From NCBI RefSeq assembly GCF_024220515.1, contig NZ_JAMXOT010000111.1, positions 1 to 45,227 on the forward strand: a stretch of DNA of 45,227 nt, read 5' to 3'. Position numbers and translations under genes: made by a program. The notes under the pieces were generated by a model. The model did no database searches and was not told the DNA's origin. It was given only the letters and a program-made list of their open reading frames with translations. This DNA comes from Oscillatoria sp. HE19RPO (GTDB lineage Bacteria > Cyanobacteriota > Cyanobacteriia > Cyanobacteriales > Laspinemataceae). Position 1 is the stretch's first letter. Each line of letters starts with the position of its first letter. This document shows, piece by piece, positions 16,648-25,843 of the stretch.

Positions 16648-17931
16648 TTACAGGACCGTTTTACCCCCCAGATACGGTTGCAGCACTTCGGGAATCCGAA
16701 CTGTACCATCTGGATCCTGATAGTTTTCTAAAATTGCTGCCATTGTCCGCCCTACAGCCAAGCCGGATCCATTCAAGGTATGAACAAATTGAGTCCCTTT
16801 TTTCCCGGCTTCTTTAAATCGAATCGCGGCGCGTCTAGCTTGGAAATCTCCACAGTTAGAACAGCTAGAAATCTCCCGATATTTGCCCGAAGAGGGTAAC
16901 CAGACTTCTAAGTCGTAGCACTTTTGCGCCCCAAAGCCGATGTCTCCGGTGCAGAGTTCCAATACCCGATACGGCAGTTGCAACGCTTGTAGAATCGCTT
17001 CGGCATCCTGGACTAGGGCTTGATGTTCATCTTCCGAGGTCTCAGGGGCCACAATTTTGACCAGTTCCACCTTATTAAATTGATGGAGTCGAATCAATCC
17101 TCGGGTATCTTTGCCATAAGCCCCTGCTTCCCGGCGAAAACAAGGGGTATAGGCACAGTGATAAATCGGTAGGTTCTCCGGTGCGAGAATATCATCGCGA
17201 TAGAGATTGGTGACTGGCACTTCGGCGGTGGGGGCCAGCCAGAGGTCATCCTCGCTACATTGAAAGCTTTCTTCGGAAAATTTGGGCAGTTGGCCGGTCC
17301 CACGCAGGGAGGTGCTATTAATGAGAACCGGCGGCATGACTTCTACATAGCCGTGGCGAATGTGGCGATCGAGCATAAAGCTAATTAAAGCCCGTTCTAG
17401 GGCGGCACCGGCCCCAATCAGGCTAATAAATCGACTTTGGGCAATTTTTACCCCCCGTTCAAAGTCGATAATCCCCATTTGTTCGCCAATTTCCCAGTGG
17501 GGGCGAATTTGGTCATGTTTGGGCAGATATTCGTCCCCCCAGCGCCGCACTTCGACGTTTTCGGTTTCGCTTTTCCCCACCGGAGTGGACTCGCTGGGGA
17601 GGTTGGGGAGGTTTAAGAGGAGGTTGTCGAGTTCGGCTTTGAGTTCTCTTTCTCGGGGTTCGAGTTCGCTGAGTTGTGCTTTGAGTTGGTTGCCTTCTTC
17701 TTTTAAGGTTTGAATGGCGGGGTCATCGGGTTTGCTGCCGGATTTCATCTGTTGGCCGATCAGCTTGCCAATTTCGTTACTGCGGGCTTGAAGTTGCGAT
17801 CGCTGGGTCTCTAATTCTCGCCCGGTGCGATCGAGGTCTAATATGGGCTGTAAATCATAGCCTTCCCCTCGCCGGTTCAGGCGTTCCTGTATGGTTTGTG
17901 GATTGTCCCGGATTTGCTTGATATCGAGCAC
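16648..17931 (-). CDS. serS: Seryl-tRNA synthetase
   Basis: This class II synthetase charges tRNA-Ser, and tRNA-Sec where present, with serine in the cytoplasm. The N-terminal 110 residues ([20 protein letters not shown], then a heptad-rich arm) form the antiparallel coiled coil that reads the long variable arm of tRNA-Ser. The catalytic core shows the class II motifs: [39 protein letters not shown] (motif 2) and [20 protein letters not shown] (motif 3, ATP Arg). The length of 427 residues is normal. It ends in [13 protein letters not shown], as in other bacterial SerRS. The ATG start is supported by alignment to the family N-terminus. Confidence 0.98.
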   Translation of the reverse strand: MLDIKQIRDNPQTIQERLNRRGEGYDLQPILDLDRTGRELETQRSQLQARSNEIGKLIGQQMKSGSKPDDPAIQTLKEEGNQLKAQLSELEPRERELKAELDNLLLNLPNLPSESTPVGKSETENVEVRRWGDEYLPKHDQIRPHWEIGEQMGIIDFERGVKIAQSRFISLIGAGAALERALISFMLDRHIRHGYVEVMPPVLINSTSLRGTGQLPKFSEESFQCSEDDLWLAPTAEVPVTNLYRDDILAPENLPIYHCAYTPCFRREAGAYGKDTRGLIRLHQFNKVELVKIVAPETSEDEHQALVQDAEAILQALQLPYRVLELCTGDIGFGAQKCYDLEVWLPSSGKYREISSCSNCGDFQARRAAIRFKEAGKKGTQFVHTLNGSGLAVGRTMAAILENYQDPDGTVRIPEVLQPYLGGKTVL

Positions 17932-18584
17932 GAATGTTCCTCTGTTTTGGCGCGTCAGTTTTGGTTACGATAGTCTAGCAGGGCGTCGGTTGGGGAGGCA
18001 GTTCCCCCCGGGTGCATCTCAATTTTTTCAAGAGACCTAACCCCCCAGCCCCCTTCCCTAAGAGGGAAGGGGGAGCCGGAAGGGGGAGTCTCATACCAAA
18101 TCCGGTTGGTAAAAGTCGGTTTTCGGTTTTAGCCCGCGCAGGCGGGCTTCGTCCGTATAGCCCCACCCTTTAGGGTGCGGGTTTTTACAGACCTTTGACA
18201 ACCGGATTCCGTATCAAAGCCCCTCCAGCAACAAACATTTATTCCTTATTCTCCCTCTCCTCTATAGAGAGGGCCGGGGAGAGGTAGGGGAGGGGTTTGG
18301 GGAGAGGTCCGACTGGTTTTTAGCCAAAATTGAGATGCCCCAGTTCCCCAACTCCAGCTTAAATACCGACCTTGAACCGTGAGGTTCAGGCATTTTTTAA
18401 TAAGTTTTATATCTTATCATTGCTGATTCAAGGATTAAAATCATTTGAATTTGAGGACAATTGACTGATTCAGTTGGTTAGGGTTTAAAACAGTTCAAAA
18501 CCCTTTATTATATCATGGGTTGTCTTAGCATCATCCATCCATTCCCTGGAAATTTGAACGGTTAAGCAGTCGCTGTCTTAGCAC
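17932..18584. other. Intergenic region with dispersed hairpins
   Basis: No gene is supported here. At about 18043-18075 CCCCCTTCCCTAAG is followed by AGGGAAGGGGGAG, a foldback typical of cyanobacterial intergenic repeats. AGCCCGCGCAGGCGGGCTT at 18131-18149 is a perfect small hairpin. Stretches near 18240-18305 (CTCCCTCTCC, GGGGAGAGG) are further low-complexity foldbacks. The AT-rich stretch 18390-18520 shows no convincing promoter. The regions upstream of serS and downstream of the CBS kinase both fall here. Confidence 0.55.
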
Positions 18585-20825
18585 TTAGGAGTCGTGGTAG
18601 GGTAGGTTCTGGCTGGCGGCATCAGACAAGGGAGGTTCAAAATGGGGTTGAAAAGGGGGAATTTCAATCAGAAATTCGGTGCCATGTCCGGGGGTGGAAT
18701 AGCAATGCAATTGTCCTTTATGTTTTTCGACGACTATTTGATAGCTAATGGATAATCCTAACCCGGTGGCACTGCCGACGGGTTTGGTGGTAAAAAAGGG
18801 TTCAAATAAGCGGCGACGGACGGTTTCGGTCATGCCTGGACCATTATCGGCGATGGAGATGGTAATGCGATCGCCTTCGTCCACTTGGGTGCGAATCCGA
18901 ATGGTGGGGGAGGTGGCGGGAATGGAGGATAAGGGCGATCGCGCCAGCGGTTTACCCTGCAGTCGCTCTTTCTTGCTATGTCCCATATCCAGCGCATCGA
19001 TCGCGTTGGTGATAATATTCATAAAGACTTGGTTGAGTGGACCCACATAGCAATCCACTTTGGGCAAATTTCCATACTCTTTGATGATGACTATTTCTCG
19101 CCGTCCCGGATGGGCTTTGAGTCGATGTTGTAAAATTAATAGGGTACTATCGAGTCCTTCATGAATATCAACCCGCTTGCGATCCGCTTCATCCAGGCGA
19201 GAAAAGTTGCGTAAGGATAGGACAATTGACCGGATGCGATCGGCTCCAATCTGCATGGAAGCAATCATTTTGGGCAGGTCACTCACTAAAAATTCTAAAT
19301 CGATATCTTCGATTTTATCCTCAATTTCAGGAACATCTTGATTGAAATGGGTTTGATACAAATCAATTAATTCTAAGAGGTCTTTAATGTACTGGGTCGC
19401 ATGGGAGAGGTTTCCATAAATGAAATTAACGGGGTTGTTAATTTCATGGGCAACCCCGGCGACTAATTGTCCCAGGCTGGACATTTTTTCGGCTTGGATG
19501 AGTTGGAATTGGGTTTGTTGTAGCGATCGCATGGCAGTTTCTAATTCATGGGCTTGCTGTCGCAACTGGCCTTCGGACTCGCGCAGGGCGGCTTCGGCCC
19601 GTTGGCGATTGAGGATATCTTGTTCCAGTTTGGCATTAGTTGCTCGCAGTTCCGCTGTGCGTTCTTCTACCAATTTTTGTAAATTATCATGGGCAGTTTG
19701 TAGGGCAATCTCGGCTCGTTTGCGTTCTTCTATTTCCCGTTGCAATTGCTCGTTGGCTTCTTTTAATTCTTTGGTTCGATTTTCGACGACTTCCTGTAAG
19801 GTTTCAATCGCCCCATACATTTCGGTGGGATGTAAGGCTTGCAATAAACTGGTTTGAGAAACCAGTCCCAAGAGATATCCTTCCGTACTAGAAACCACCA
19901 ACCGGCGCACTCGTCGGCGCTGCATTTCTTCATGGGCAAACCAGACAGAATCGTGAGGACTGAGGGAAAATAAAGGGGAACTCATGACATCTTTGGCCTG
20001 CATTTTCCCTAAGTCCAGTTGCAAGGCTTGAAATTGAACTAAATCTCGTTCTGTGACAATTCCCACGGGAATTTTGGCGGGGGGGTAGGTGGTATTTGTG
20101 TTGGGGGAGTCTTCACAAATGACGACGCAACTCACCCGGCGATCGGCCATTAATTTAGCTAGTTCCAGCACAGAAGCGTTTAGGGGTGCTTGAATCACGT
20201 TAGGACTCATGATGTCTTTAACTTCTCGTAACTGAGTTAAAAGACGGACAGGTTGGAGAGCTTGGCGAATGGTTTCTGGGGTGAGAATTCCCAAAATATA
20301 GCCCTGATTGTCAATCAGGGGAAGGTGGCGAATTTGATGCTGTCTAAAAACAGACAAGATGGTGAAAATATCATGGGATTGGGATTCGGTGAGGGTAACT
20401 ACGGGTGCAGTCATGACAGTGGAGACTTGGACGGTTTTTAAATCAACTCCAGCAGCGGTCATTTTGACGATATCCCGTTCGGTAAAAATCCCCACTTTAC
20501 TCGCAAGAATTCGGTCAGGGCGATCGGGGAGTTTTCCCGTATCTCGAATCGCATTCAGTTGTTCAGAAACCGTGGGTGCTCCTTCTAAAACAAGGACACA
20601 ACTCGCCCTCACGGAATCCCAAATATTGGTTTCAATGGAGTCCGTGGAGTCCGGCAAGGGACAGCTACTTCTAACATGACTCATCAAGGCGAGGACTTCT
20701 TCTAGGGATGTTTCCGGGGAAACGATGGGTGGGTTGGGGTCAATTGCCCGTTCCAAGGCAGAGGAATACATCAGAGCATGATTCATGGACAGGGAAGGGT
20801 TGGCAGGGTGAGAGGGTTCAGGCAT
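18585..20825 (-). CDS. Cytoplasmic histidine kinase with CBS domain pairs
   Basis: This 746-residue protein has four CBS motifs in two tandem pairs (about residues 30-190 and 200-330). Repeated landmarks are VGIFTERDIVKM, VMTAPVVTL, ILGILTPETI, IMSPNVIQAP, VGIVTERDLVQ and VMSSPLFSLSP. A long coiled coil (about 340-440; ENRTKELKEANEQLQREIEE) leads to a HisKA domain with His460 in GVAHEINNPVNFI. The HATPase_c domain has DNGPGM and GLGLSISYQIV. No membrane span or receiver is seen. CBS pairs bind adenine nucleotides in many proteins, so energy or nucleotide state is a plausible input; that is inference. The gene stands alone, so the cognate regulator is unknown. The ATG at 20825 gives a full first CBS. 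Confidence 0.93.
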   Translation of the reverse strand: MPEPSHPANPSLSMNHALMYSSALERAIDPNPPIVSPETSLEEVLALMSHVRSSCPLPDSTDSIETNIWDSVRASCVLVLEGAPTVSEQLNAIRDTGKLPDRPDRILASKVGIFTERDIVKMTAAGVDLKTVQVSTVMTAPVVTLTESQSHDIFTILSVFRQHQIRHLPLIDNQGYILGILTPETIRQALQPVRLLTQLREVKDIMSPNVIQAPLNASVLELAKLMADRRVSCVVICEDSPNTNTTYPPAKIPVGIVTERDLVQFQALQLDLGKMQAKDVMSSPLFSLSPHDSVWFAHEEMQRRRVRRLVVSSTEGYLLGLVSQTSLLQALHPTEMYGAIETLQEVVENRTKELKEANEQLQREIEERKRAEIALQTAHDNLQKLVEERTAELRATNAKLEQDILNRQRAEAALRESEGQLRQQAHELETAMRSLQQTQFQLIQAEKMSSLGQLVAGVAHEINNPVNFIYGNLSHATQYIKDLLELIDLYQTHFNQDVPEIEDKIEDIDLEFLVSDLPKMIASMQIGADRIRSIVLSLRNFSRLDEADRKRVDIHEGLDSTLLILQHRLKAHPGRREIVIIKEYGNLPKVDCYVGPLNQVFMNIITNAIDALDMGHSKKERLQGKPLARSPLSSIPATSPTIRIRTQVDEGDRITISIADNGPGMTETVRRRLFEPFFTTKPVGSATGLGLSISYQIVVEKHKGQLHCYSTPGHGTEFLIEIPPFQPHFEPPLSDAASQNLPYHDS

Positions 20826-21366
20826 TGTTAAGGGGTAGGGCCAGCTTCAATCGTTTTTTTAAAGTGAAGATCACGGATTAGAGGGAGAGGAGTTCAAGGC
20901 AGTTTCTTTAAGTCTTGCAAAAAAACCGGGGAGGATCTGCCGCAGGGTTAGAGGGTGTCAGCAATTACCAACTGGAAATAAAAATGTGAAATTGGATTGT
21001 TTTATTCTAGGCGCTTATGCAACGATCGCGGGTGGATTTCCGTATGGGGGTGCGATCGCCCTTTGGACTGTTTCCATTCCAGTTCAAGACATGAACCTCT
21101 GGGTAGGGATCAACGAAACAAGCCCAAAAACTAGGTCTTGGCACTAATTTGTTGCTAATCAGCCAAAATTTTGTGAAAGCTCCGGGTGTTCACCGATCCG
21201 GTACCGATGCTCTAGGACGCCCTGGAAATCTCCCGGATCCCCAGTTTCGTATGGGAGTCATCCGTACTCAGAAAAAGGCCCGTTCCGCCTTGAGATTCGC
21301 TACAATAACAGGAAAAAGAGTTTTGAAAATTCTCTAATCCGATTCCTCCTATAGAAACTAACTGCA
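20826..21366. other. Intergenic region without a supported gene
   Basis: This 541-bp gap separates the leftward CBS kinase from the rightward 2TM gene. One 62-codon frame (21149-21337) has no ribosome site or recognisable content. TACAAT at about 21300 could be a -10 element for the 21367 gene, but no good -35 is visible. I considered a small RNA at 21060-21150 and could not support one. Confidence 0.4.
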
Positions 21367-21849
21367 ATGCCTGAATCTTACACCCAAGAAGCCGTCCAGG
21401 AAATCCTGCACCTGGCGATCGCACGCCAAACTGAAACCGAAGAGTTTTCCCGAGTTCAACTGGTAGAAATCGCCAAAGAACTCGGCATTCCACCAGAAAA
21501 TATTGTCCATGCCGAACAAGAATGGCTAGTTAACCAAGGTCAAGTTAAAGAACGACGTGGTTTTGACCTTTATCGCCAGACTAAGTTCAAAAATCATCTA
21601 GTTCGGTATGGGATTGCCAACTCATTTTTGGTCGTCTTGAATCTCCTGACTGCTCACACCCTCACCTGGACTTTGCCGATTCTATTTCTGTGGGGATTGT
21701 TCCTTGCCCTGAAAGGATGGAAAACCTATCAACTGACGGGAGAAGAGTACGATAAAGCCTTTGCCGCTTGGCGCTTGAAGCAGCAAATTGGACAAACTAT
21801 CCATACCACCTTAAACAAATGGCTCAAACCCCAAGAAGGACTCTTGTAG
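21367..21849 (+). CDS. 2TM-domain protein with N-terminal helical module
   Basis: This 160-residue protein has an N-terminal helical module (residues 1-60: QEILHLAIARQ, VEIAKELGIPPENIVHAEQEW). It is followed by two closely spaced hydrophobic spans (about 79-97 and 99-117) and a basic, amphipathic C-terminus. That layout matches the 2TM family, small membrane proteins of unknown role. The N-terminal module resembles the first 60 residues of the LemA protein at 36120 (QEVLELA, QIPPEFVEKAIQEV). No operon partner is near. The start ATG at 21367 gives the full module. Confidence 0.8.
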   Translation: MPESYTQEAVQEILHLAIARQTETEEFSRVQLVEIAKELGIPPENIVHAEQEWLVNQGQVKERRGFDLYRQTKFKNHLVRYGIANSFLVVLNLLTAHTLTWTLPILFLWGLFLALKGWKTYQLTGEEYDKAFAAWRLKQQIGQTIHTTLNKWLKPQEGLL

Positions 21850-21986
21850 ATGCTTCCAAAGGTTAATCAACGGATAGTTTTATCGGGTGGGTAATTCCCA
21901 CCCAATTTTCTTTTAGGGAAAAATTATCAAGAGTAGGTTAAGGGAACGGTCCTTGAATCTGTGAATTAAGCAGCCCTCTCCTTTTT

Positions 21987-22967
21987 TCACTCGGATTGAC
22001 GAAGATATTTTACCACAGATGCACAAAATTCCCACAATTGTTCTTCCTCAAAATCCCGTTTCGCATAATTCGCCATCACCGAAACAAACTGAACATTTCC
22101 CAACCGATATCCCTGGGTTGAATCAATTCGGTCTAAACTCGCCCTTCGAGGATGGCGATCGCACCGTAACCACCCATTCGTAGTCGGAGGATTCTCCAAT
22201 TCCCATCCCGTATAAACACATCGTCCCCCCTGCCTTTCCCACAGTTGCTTCAAATCTTCCAAAGTCAGACTGCACTCCCGTCCCTTCATCTGAGCGTGTT
22301 TTCGAGCTAAATTCAAATGCTTTCTAAACGGAGAATAGCTGTCAATTCGGGAACCGCGCCTGGGAGACTCAAACATAACAGGATTTAATTGAGCAATGTT
22401 TTCGATACTCCTCCCTTGACTGTAATAATTTTGATAAACGGCCTGACAAAACTCTAAGAGTTCAGTTTCCCTAAAACAATGTTTAGCCAAATTCGCCATC
22501 ACCGCCACAAATTGAATATTATCCAGACTGTAACCTTTTGCCGAATCAATCCGGTCTACACTGGCTCGATTGGTCGTTAAAGTAAGGGATTGGTAGTCCG
22601 TGGTGCAAGGGAACAGCACCAAATCCCATCCCGTATAAGGGCAAATTCCGCCTTGTTGTTCCCAAATCAGCTTGAGGTCTTGTAAAGTAACCGAAGCCTC
22701 TATCTTGCGCTGCTTAACCGATTTTCTAATAATTTTTAAAGGATGACGAAAGGGAGAAAATTCATCTTTTTCTGCTCCTTTTTTTAAATGTGCTGTCGTT
22801 CTTTTTCCCTCCAGTTGTGCGACCCCTTTACATTGTCCATAGCAGCTTAAGCAGCAAAAATGCTGTCTACCCAGCTTTTCACTGCGTTTAAACTCCGCTA
22901 AAGGCTTGGTAAATTCCTTTCCACATTTGGGGTTTTCACAGATAACAATCGCTGTTTTAGAGTTCAT
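21987..22967 (-). CDS. Tandem HNH-like nuclease domain protein
   Basis: This 326-residue protein has an N-terminal zinc-finger-like segment (Cys10, Cys15, Cys38/39, Cys42). Two repeats of about 110 residues follow (71-182 and 212-322). Each repeat has SPFRxxL, a W-E-x-Q-G-G-x-C-x-YTGW(D/E)L core, RAS(V/L)DRIDSxxGY, NxQFVxVMANxAK and ExLxEFC. This matches HNH-type endonuclease folds, but the usual DH pair is DR in both copies. The predicted ATG directly abuts the T-run of the tmRNA terminator, without an in-frame alternative before Cys10 and without a normal ribosome site. Tandem duplication could give a pseudo-dimer that cuts both strands; this is inference. A homing-type or mobile-element origin next to ssrA is plausible. 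Confidence 0.8.
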   Translation of the reverse strand: MNSKTAIVICENPKCGKEFTKPLAEFKRSEKLGRQHFCCLSCYGQCKGVAQLEGKRTTAHLKKGAEKDEFSPFRHPLKIIRKSVKQRKIEASVTLQDLKLIWEQQGGICPYTGWDLVLFPCTTDYQSLTLTTNRASVDRIDSAKGYSLDNIQFVAVMANLAKHCFRETELLEFCQAVYQNYYSQGRSIENIAQLNPVMFESPRRGSRIDSYSPFRKHLNLARKHAQMKGRECSLTLEDLKQLWERQGGRCVYTGWELENPPTTNGWLRCDRHPRRASLDRIDSTQGYRLGNVQFVSVMANYAKRDFEEEQLWEFCASVVKYLRQSE

Positions 22968-23017
22968 AAAAAATCAACCCATCCTTTACATAATTGTATC
23001 GGATGGGTTGATTTTTT
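22968..23017 (-). terminator. Intrinsic terminator of ssrA
   Basis: AAAAAATCAACCCATCC (22968-22984) and its exact complement (23001-23017) make a perfect 17-bp stem with a 16-nt loop. Read on the minus strand, the stem ends in six Ts, 10 bp after the tmRNA 3' end. The T-run runs directly into the ATG of the HNH gene at 22967. The symmetric A/T runs could also make it work in the other direction. Confidence 0.9.
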
Positions 23018-23026
23018 TAATAACCA

Positions 23027-23414
23027 TGGAGCCGAGCAGAATCGAACTGCTGTCTAGCAGAGGTATTCACCTACCGCTCATTCACAGGCGTAGCCCATTT
23101 AACCCTCTGGGCGGGGACCATCCATTATCCCGGATGACAGGATACTCAGGTTGAGTCTTAACTAGCAAGTAACCAGAGAAACCTTACTAGAGCATCCGTT
23201 GAGGGTTTGTCTGTAGCCTTTAACGGAGTCAAGCTATAGACCGCTCAAACCTGCTAGAGGTTTTTAGGCAGCAACAGTGGCCGCTTTACGAGCGAAAGGA
23301 ACGATGTTGTTCGCATTTACTTTTTTTTTGAGTTGGGGATTGACGAGAGACAACTCACTCTCGGCCTGAATCACGGAGCAGCTTTCACTCCACTATCGAA
23401 ACCAGTACGGCCCC
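23027..23414 (-). ncRNA. ssrA: Transfer-messenger RNA
   Basis: tmRNA rescues stalled ribosomes and tags the incomplete protein for proteolysis. The 5' end is GGGGCCGTACTGGTTTCGA (from 23414 leftward). The 3' end GGTTCGATTCTGCTCGGCTCC plus A ends at 23027. GGGGCCG pairs with CGGCTCC to form a 7-bp acceptor stem with one G-U. CCA is not encoded. The tag frame (23314 to 23264, minus strand) reads ANNIVPFARKAATVAA and stops with TAA; it begins after an A-rich run and ends in the usual hydrophobic VAA. It is a one-piece tmRNA, not the permuted type. Ends are set by pairing and may be off by a base. Confidence 0.97.
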
Positions 23415-23426
23415 GTGTCTTCTTCT

Positions 23427-23454
23427 ATTATAATCAAAATTTTGGGGATGACAA
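23427..23454 (-). promoter_or_regulatory. Promoter of ssrA
   Basis: On the minus strand TTGTCA (23454-23449) and a perfect TATAAT (23432-23427) are separated by 16 bp. The -10 box ends 13 bp before the mature tmRNA 5' end at 23414, so transcription probably begins only a few bases upstream of the mature end. This is a strong sigma-70-type promoter. Confidence 0.8.
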
Positions 23455-23527
23455 CAGGTTTAACAAATTAATTTGTGACTTTGACTCAAGAGCTGGCTGG
23501 GAGAGCAATCAATGGAGGAAGTGAGAT

Positions 23528-24859
23528 TTGAAAATACTCTGTCTGAGTAATGGTCATGGGGAAGACGCGATCGCCCTGCGGGTATTGCGCCAACTCCAGC
23601 AGCATCCGCATTCTCCAGACTTAGCCGCACTCCCCCTGGTAGGAGAGGGCCGTGCCTACCTGCAACTGCCGGAGATAGAAATTATTGGTCCCGTCAAACC
23701 CATGCCATCCGGGGGATTCGTCTATATGGATGGACGGCAGTTATTGGGCGATATCTCTCACGGATTGCTGGGATTAACCTGGAAACAATATCAAGCCATC
23801 CAACAATGGGCGAAACAAGGGGATGCCATTTTAGCGGTTGGAGATATTGTCCCCTTGCTATTTGCCCGTTTGAGTGGGCTTCCCTACGCCTTTATCGGCA
23901 CTGCCAAGTCTGAATATTATCTCCGGGATGAAGCAGGAGTGTTACCCCGTCGCACTTGGTTTGAACGGTTGGAAAGTTGGTCCGGTTCTGTCTATTTACC
24001 CTGGGAACGCGCTTTGATGCGGAATAAATGCTGTCGCGCCGTTTTTCCTCGGGATGCACTTACTACAGCAACCTTACAGCAATTTTCAATTCCCGCTTAT
24101 GACTTGGGGAATCCGATGATGGATGATTTAGAGGTGGATACTACAGCCCCAATTTTTTATGACCCGGATGCGGAACTGAAGGAAACTCAGCGATCGCTCG
24201 TAATCACTCTATTACCCGGATCCAGAGCACCAGAAGCTTATGGGAATTGGCAACAAATCCTCTGGGGACTGGCGTCGGTGGTGGAAACGTTCAATAAGCG
24301 CCATCCCGTTATTCTCGCGGCGATCGCCCCCGGATTAAAACTCGAACATTTCTCCCAGGAGTTAGAAAATTACGGATGGCATCGCCACTCCTCTCTCCTG
24401 GATGGGATTGGGGATAATCCAGGACCCTTAGAAATTGATCGGGCGATCGCCACCTTACAAGCATCCGGTGCCCTCACCTTTACCCAGAAAAACGCCCGCT
24501 TATTGCTGACTCAGACGGGATTTGTGGAATGCTTGCGTTACGGAGATGTGGCGATCGCGATGGCAGGAACTGCAACCGAGCAATTTGTGGGATTAGGCAA
24601 ACCGGCGATCGCCCTCCCCGGAAAAGGACCCCAGTTCACCCCCGCCTTTGCCGAAGCTCAAAGTCGCCTCCTGGGACCCTCAGTAACCCTCGTCAAGCGC
24701 CCGGATAAAGTCGCCGAAGTCATCCAGCAACTCTTACGGGACCCGGATCTCCTGCAACTCATCGGCGAAAATGGTCAGCGTCGCATGGGAGAACCCGGTG
24801 CTTCCCAACGGATTGCCACTCATTTAATGGAGGTATTTGATCCATCTCCCTCAAGGTAA
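23528..24859 (+). CDS. Lipid-A-disaccharide synthase-related protein
   Basis: This 443-residue protein starts MKILCLSNGHGEDAIALRVL, the hallmark of the cyanobacterial LpxB-related family (TIGR03492). The GHGED loop resembles GT-B glycosyltransferases. The C-terminal half has LLLTQTGFVECLRYGDVAIAMAGTATEQFVGLGKPAIALPGKGPQ, matching the sugar-nucleotide site of the LpxB/MurG fold. The start codon is TTG at 23528, chosen because GGAGGAAG lies 9-14 bp upstream and the N-terminal motif begins there; the nearby GTG at 23521 is out of frame. It is divergent from ssrA. It probably acts at the inner membrane on a glycolipid, but the true acceptor is not known. Confidence 0.88.
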   Translation: MKILCLSNGHGEDAIALRVLRQLQQHPHSPDLAALPLVGEGRAYLQLPEIEIIGPVKPMPSGGFVYMDGRQLLGDISHGLLGLTWKQYQAIQQWAKQGDAILAVGDIVPLLFARLSGLPYAFIGTAKSEYYLRDEAGVLPRRTWFERLESWSGSVYLPWERALMRNKCCRAVFPRDALTTATLQQFSIPAYDLGNPMMDDLEVDTTAPIFYDPDAELKETQRSLVITLLPGSRAPEAYGNWQQILWGLASVVETFNKRHPVILAAIAPGLKLEHFSQELENYGWHRHSSLLDGIGDNPGPLEIDRAIATLQASGALTFTQKNARLLLTQTGFVECLRYGDVAIAMAGTATEQFVGLGKPAIALPGKGPQFTPAFAEAQSRLLGPSVTLVKRPDKVAEVIQQLLRDPDLLQLIGENGQRRMGEPGASQRIATHLMEVFDPSPSR

Positions 24860-24987
24860 AGCCGGCGCGAGCTAATTTTAACCGGATTGGGTCGGGTCCC
24901 TGGAGGGGTAATAATTGGGCCAGGGATAAACACTCTTATGATGTTGAGATTTGAGGAGAATAATTTTGCTGTGAATCCCTTATTCCG

Positions 24988-25036
24988 CCGGGGACTTAAG
25001 TCCCTGGCTCATAGCTAAAGTCGGTTAAAACCGACT
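24988..25036. repeat. Two adjacent short foldbacks
   Basis: GCCGGGGACTTAAGTCCCTGGC (about 24988-25009) and AGTCGGTTAAAACCGACT (25019-25036) are separate hairpins about 9 bp apart. They sit between the LpxB-like gene and the NB-ARC remnant. There is no T-tract after either. They look like dispersed intergenic palindromes and may also trim the upstream transcript. Confidence 0.55.
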
Positions 25037-25054
25037 GAAATGGTTAGATGACAA

Positions 25055-25400
25055 GGTTTTTAGAGCGACTTTGGAGAGGGAGACTTACGCAAAAATTGCG
25101 GAAGAGACTTATGCCCTAGTCATGTTAAAGATGTGGGTTCGGAACTGAAGAGATCTTCTCTCGGAGGGGTTGGGGAAAGAGGTTAGCAAGGCGAATTTTA
25201 GAGCGGGATTAGAGTAAGCAAATTTTTATAATTATTCATCAGCTTTTGTTAGTGATAAAGTAACATTTAATAATGTTCATCTTTGTTCGGAATCTGGGCG
25301 ATCGCCTACCCATGCCACACAACCCCATCCAAATTATAACTTAATCCTATCTTGACTTAGGGAAAGCGCCGGATATATTCAATTTTTATAGAGAAAATGA
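25055..25400 (+). pseudogene. Decayed 5' copy of the NB-ARC gene
   Basis: This stretch matches the 5' part of the NB-ARC gene (26680-27025) at an offset of about 1625 bp, over roughly 350 bp. Shared blocks include GGGGTTGGGGAAAGAGGTTA and AATAATGTTCATCTTTGTTC. The start region is missing. Indels and changes break the frame: a 4-bp difference near 25112, TGA where the intact gene reads TGG, and GAGTAA where it reads GAGAAA. Similarity stops just before the region encoding the ATPase. It is a dead fragment left by duplication or by insertion of the neighbouring cassette. Confidence 0.88.
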
Positions 25401-25411
25401 GTACATAAAAT

Positions 25412-25437
25412 AATAACCCGGAAATGCCCGGGTTATT
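25412..25437 (-). terminator. Terminator of the three-gene cassette
   Basis: AATAACCCGG (25412-25421) pairs perfectly with CCGGGTTATT (25428-25437) around a 6-nt loop. Read on the minus strand, the stem is followed by ATTTTATG, a modest T-rich stretch. It lies 26 bp after the stop of the last cassette gene, as expected for an intrinsic terminator. Confidence 0.7.
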
Positions 25438-25462
25438 CCTAAGATTATTTTAAAGTCATTTT

Positions 25463-25843
25463 TTAAAATTCTTCTTCATATCCTCCCTCATTTAGGGCGT
25501 TTTTAGCTGCAATGTAATTGTCAATTTTAGCTTTAATATACTTGCACTTTTCCCGAACTTTATTTTCAACAAAAGCTAGACTTCCGAGATCAGCCTCTTT
25601 ATCACATTTTGCTGTTACTCCGTAACCATTAGTTAAATCCCAAACACTTACTTGACCCTCCCTTAACACATGAAGTACCTGACGATCACCGGGATCGGTC
25701 GGGTCAAAAATAAGTTTTTTCATTAATTCGATGGTATCGGCAACCTCTTTCTCTTCTTCAGTTAAAGTTATTTTTATTTTAGATTCGTAGTAAGTTCCCC
25801 CAAATGGCCCTTTTTTTTCTTGCCGATCTACAGATAATTTCAT
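25463..25843 (-). CDS. Hypothetical protein, 126 aa, cassette gene 3
   Basis: I do not recognise this protein. It is charged and soluble, with an N-terminal beta-rich part (MKLSVDRQEKKGPFGGTYYE, then SKIKITLTEEEKEV) and a helical C-terminus (FVENKVREKCKYIKAKIDNYIAAKNAL). There is no signal peptide or span. The start is ATG at 25843, without a clear ribosome site. It is the last of three leftward small genes and is followed by an intrinsic terminator. It has no HIP1 site and a more AT-rich sequence than flanking housekeeping genes, which fits acquired DNA. Function is unknown. Confidence 0.6.
   Translation of the reverse strand: MKLSVDRQEKKGPFGGTYYESKIKITLTEEEKEVADTIELMKKLIFDPTDPGDRQVLHVLREGQVSVWDLTNGYGVTAKCDKEADLGSLAFVENKVREKCKYIKAKIDNYIAAKNALNEGGYEEEF

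Noticed and set aside
21060-21150. Possible small RNA (6S-like) upstream of the 2TM gene
   Set aside because: I could not trace a long closing stem or a terminator with T-run.
23027-23110. tRNA-like end on the minus strand as a separate tRNA gene
   Set aside because: The acceptor stem pairs with GGGGCCG at 23414 and a tag reading frame lies between, so it is the 3' part of tmRNA.
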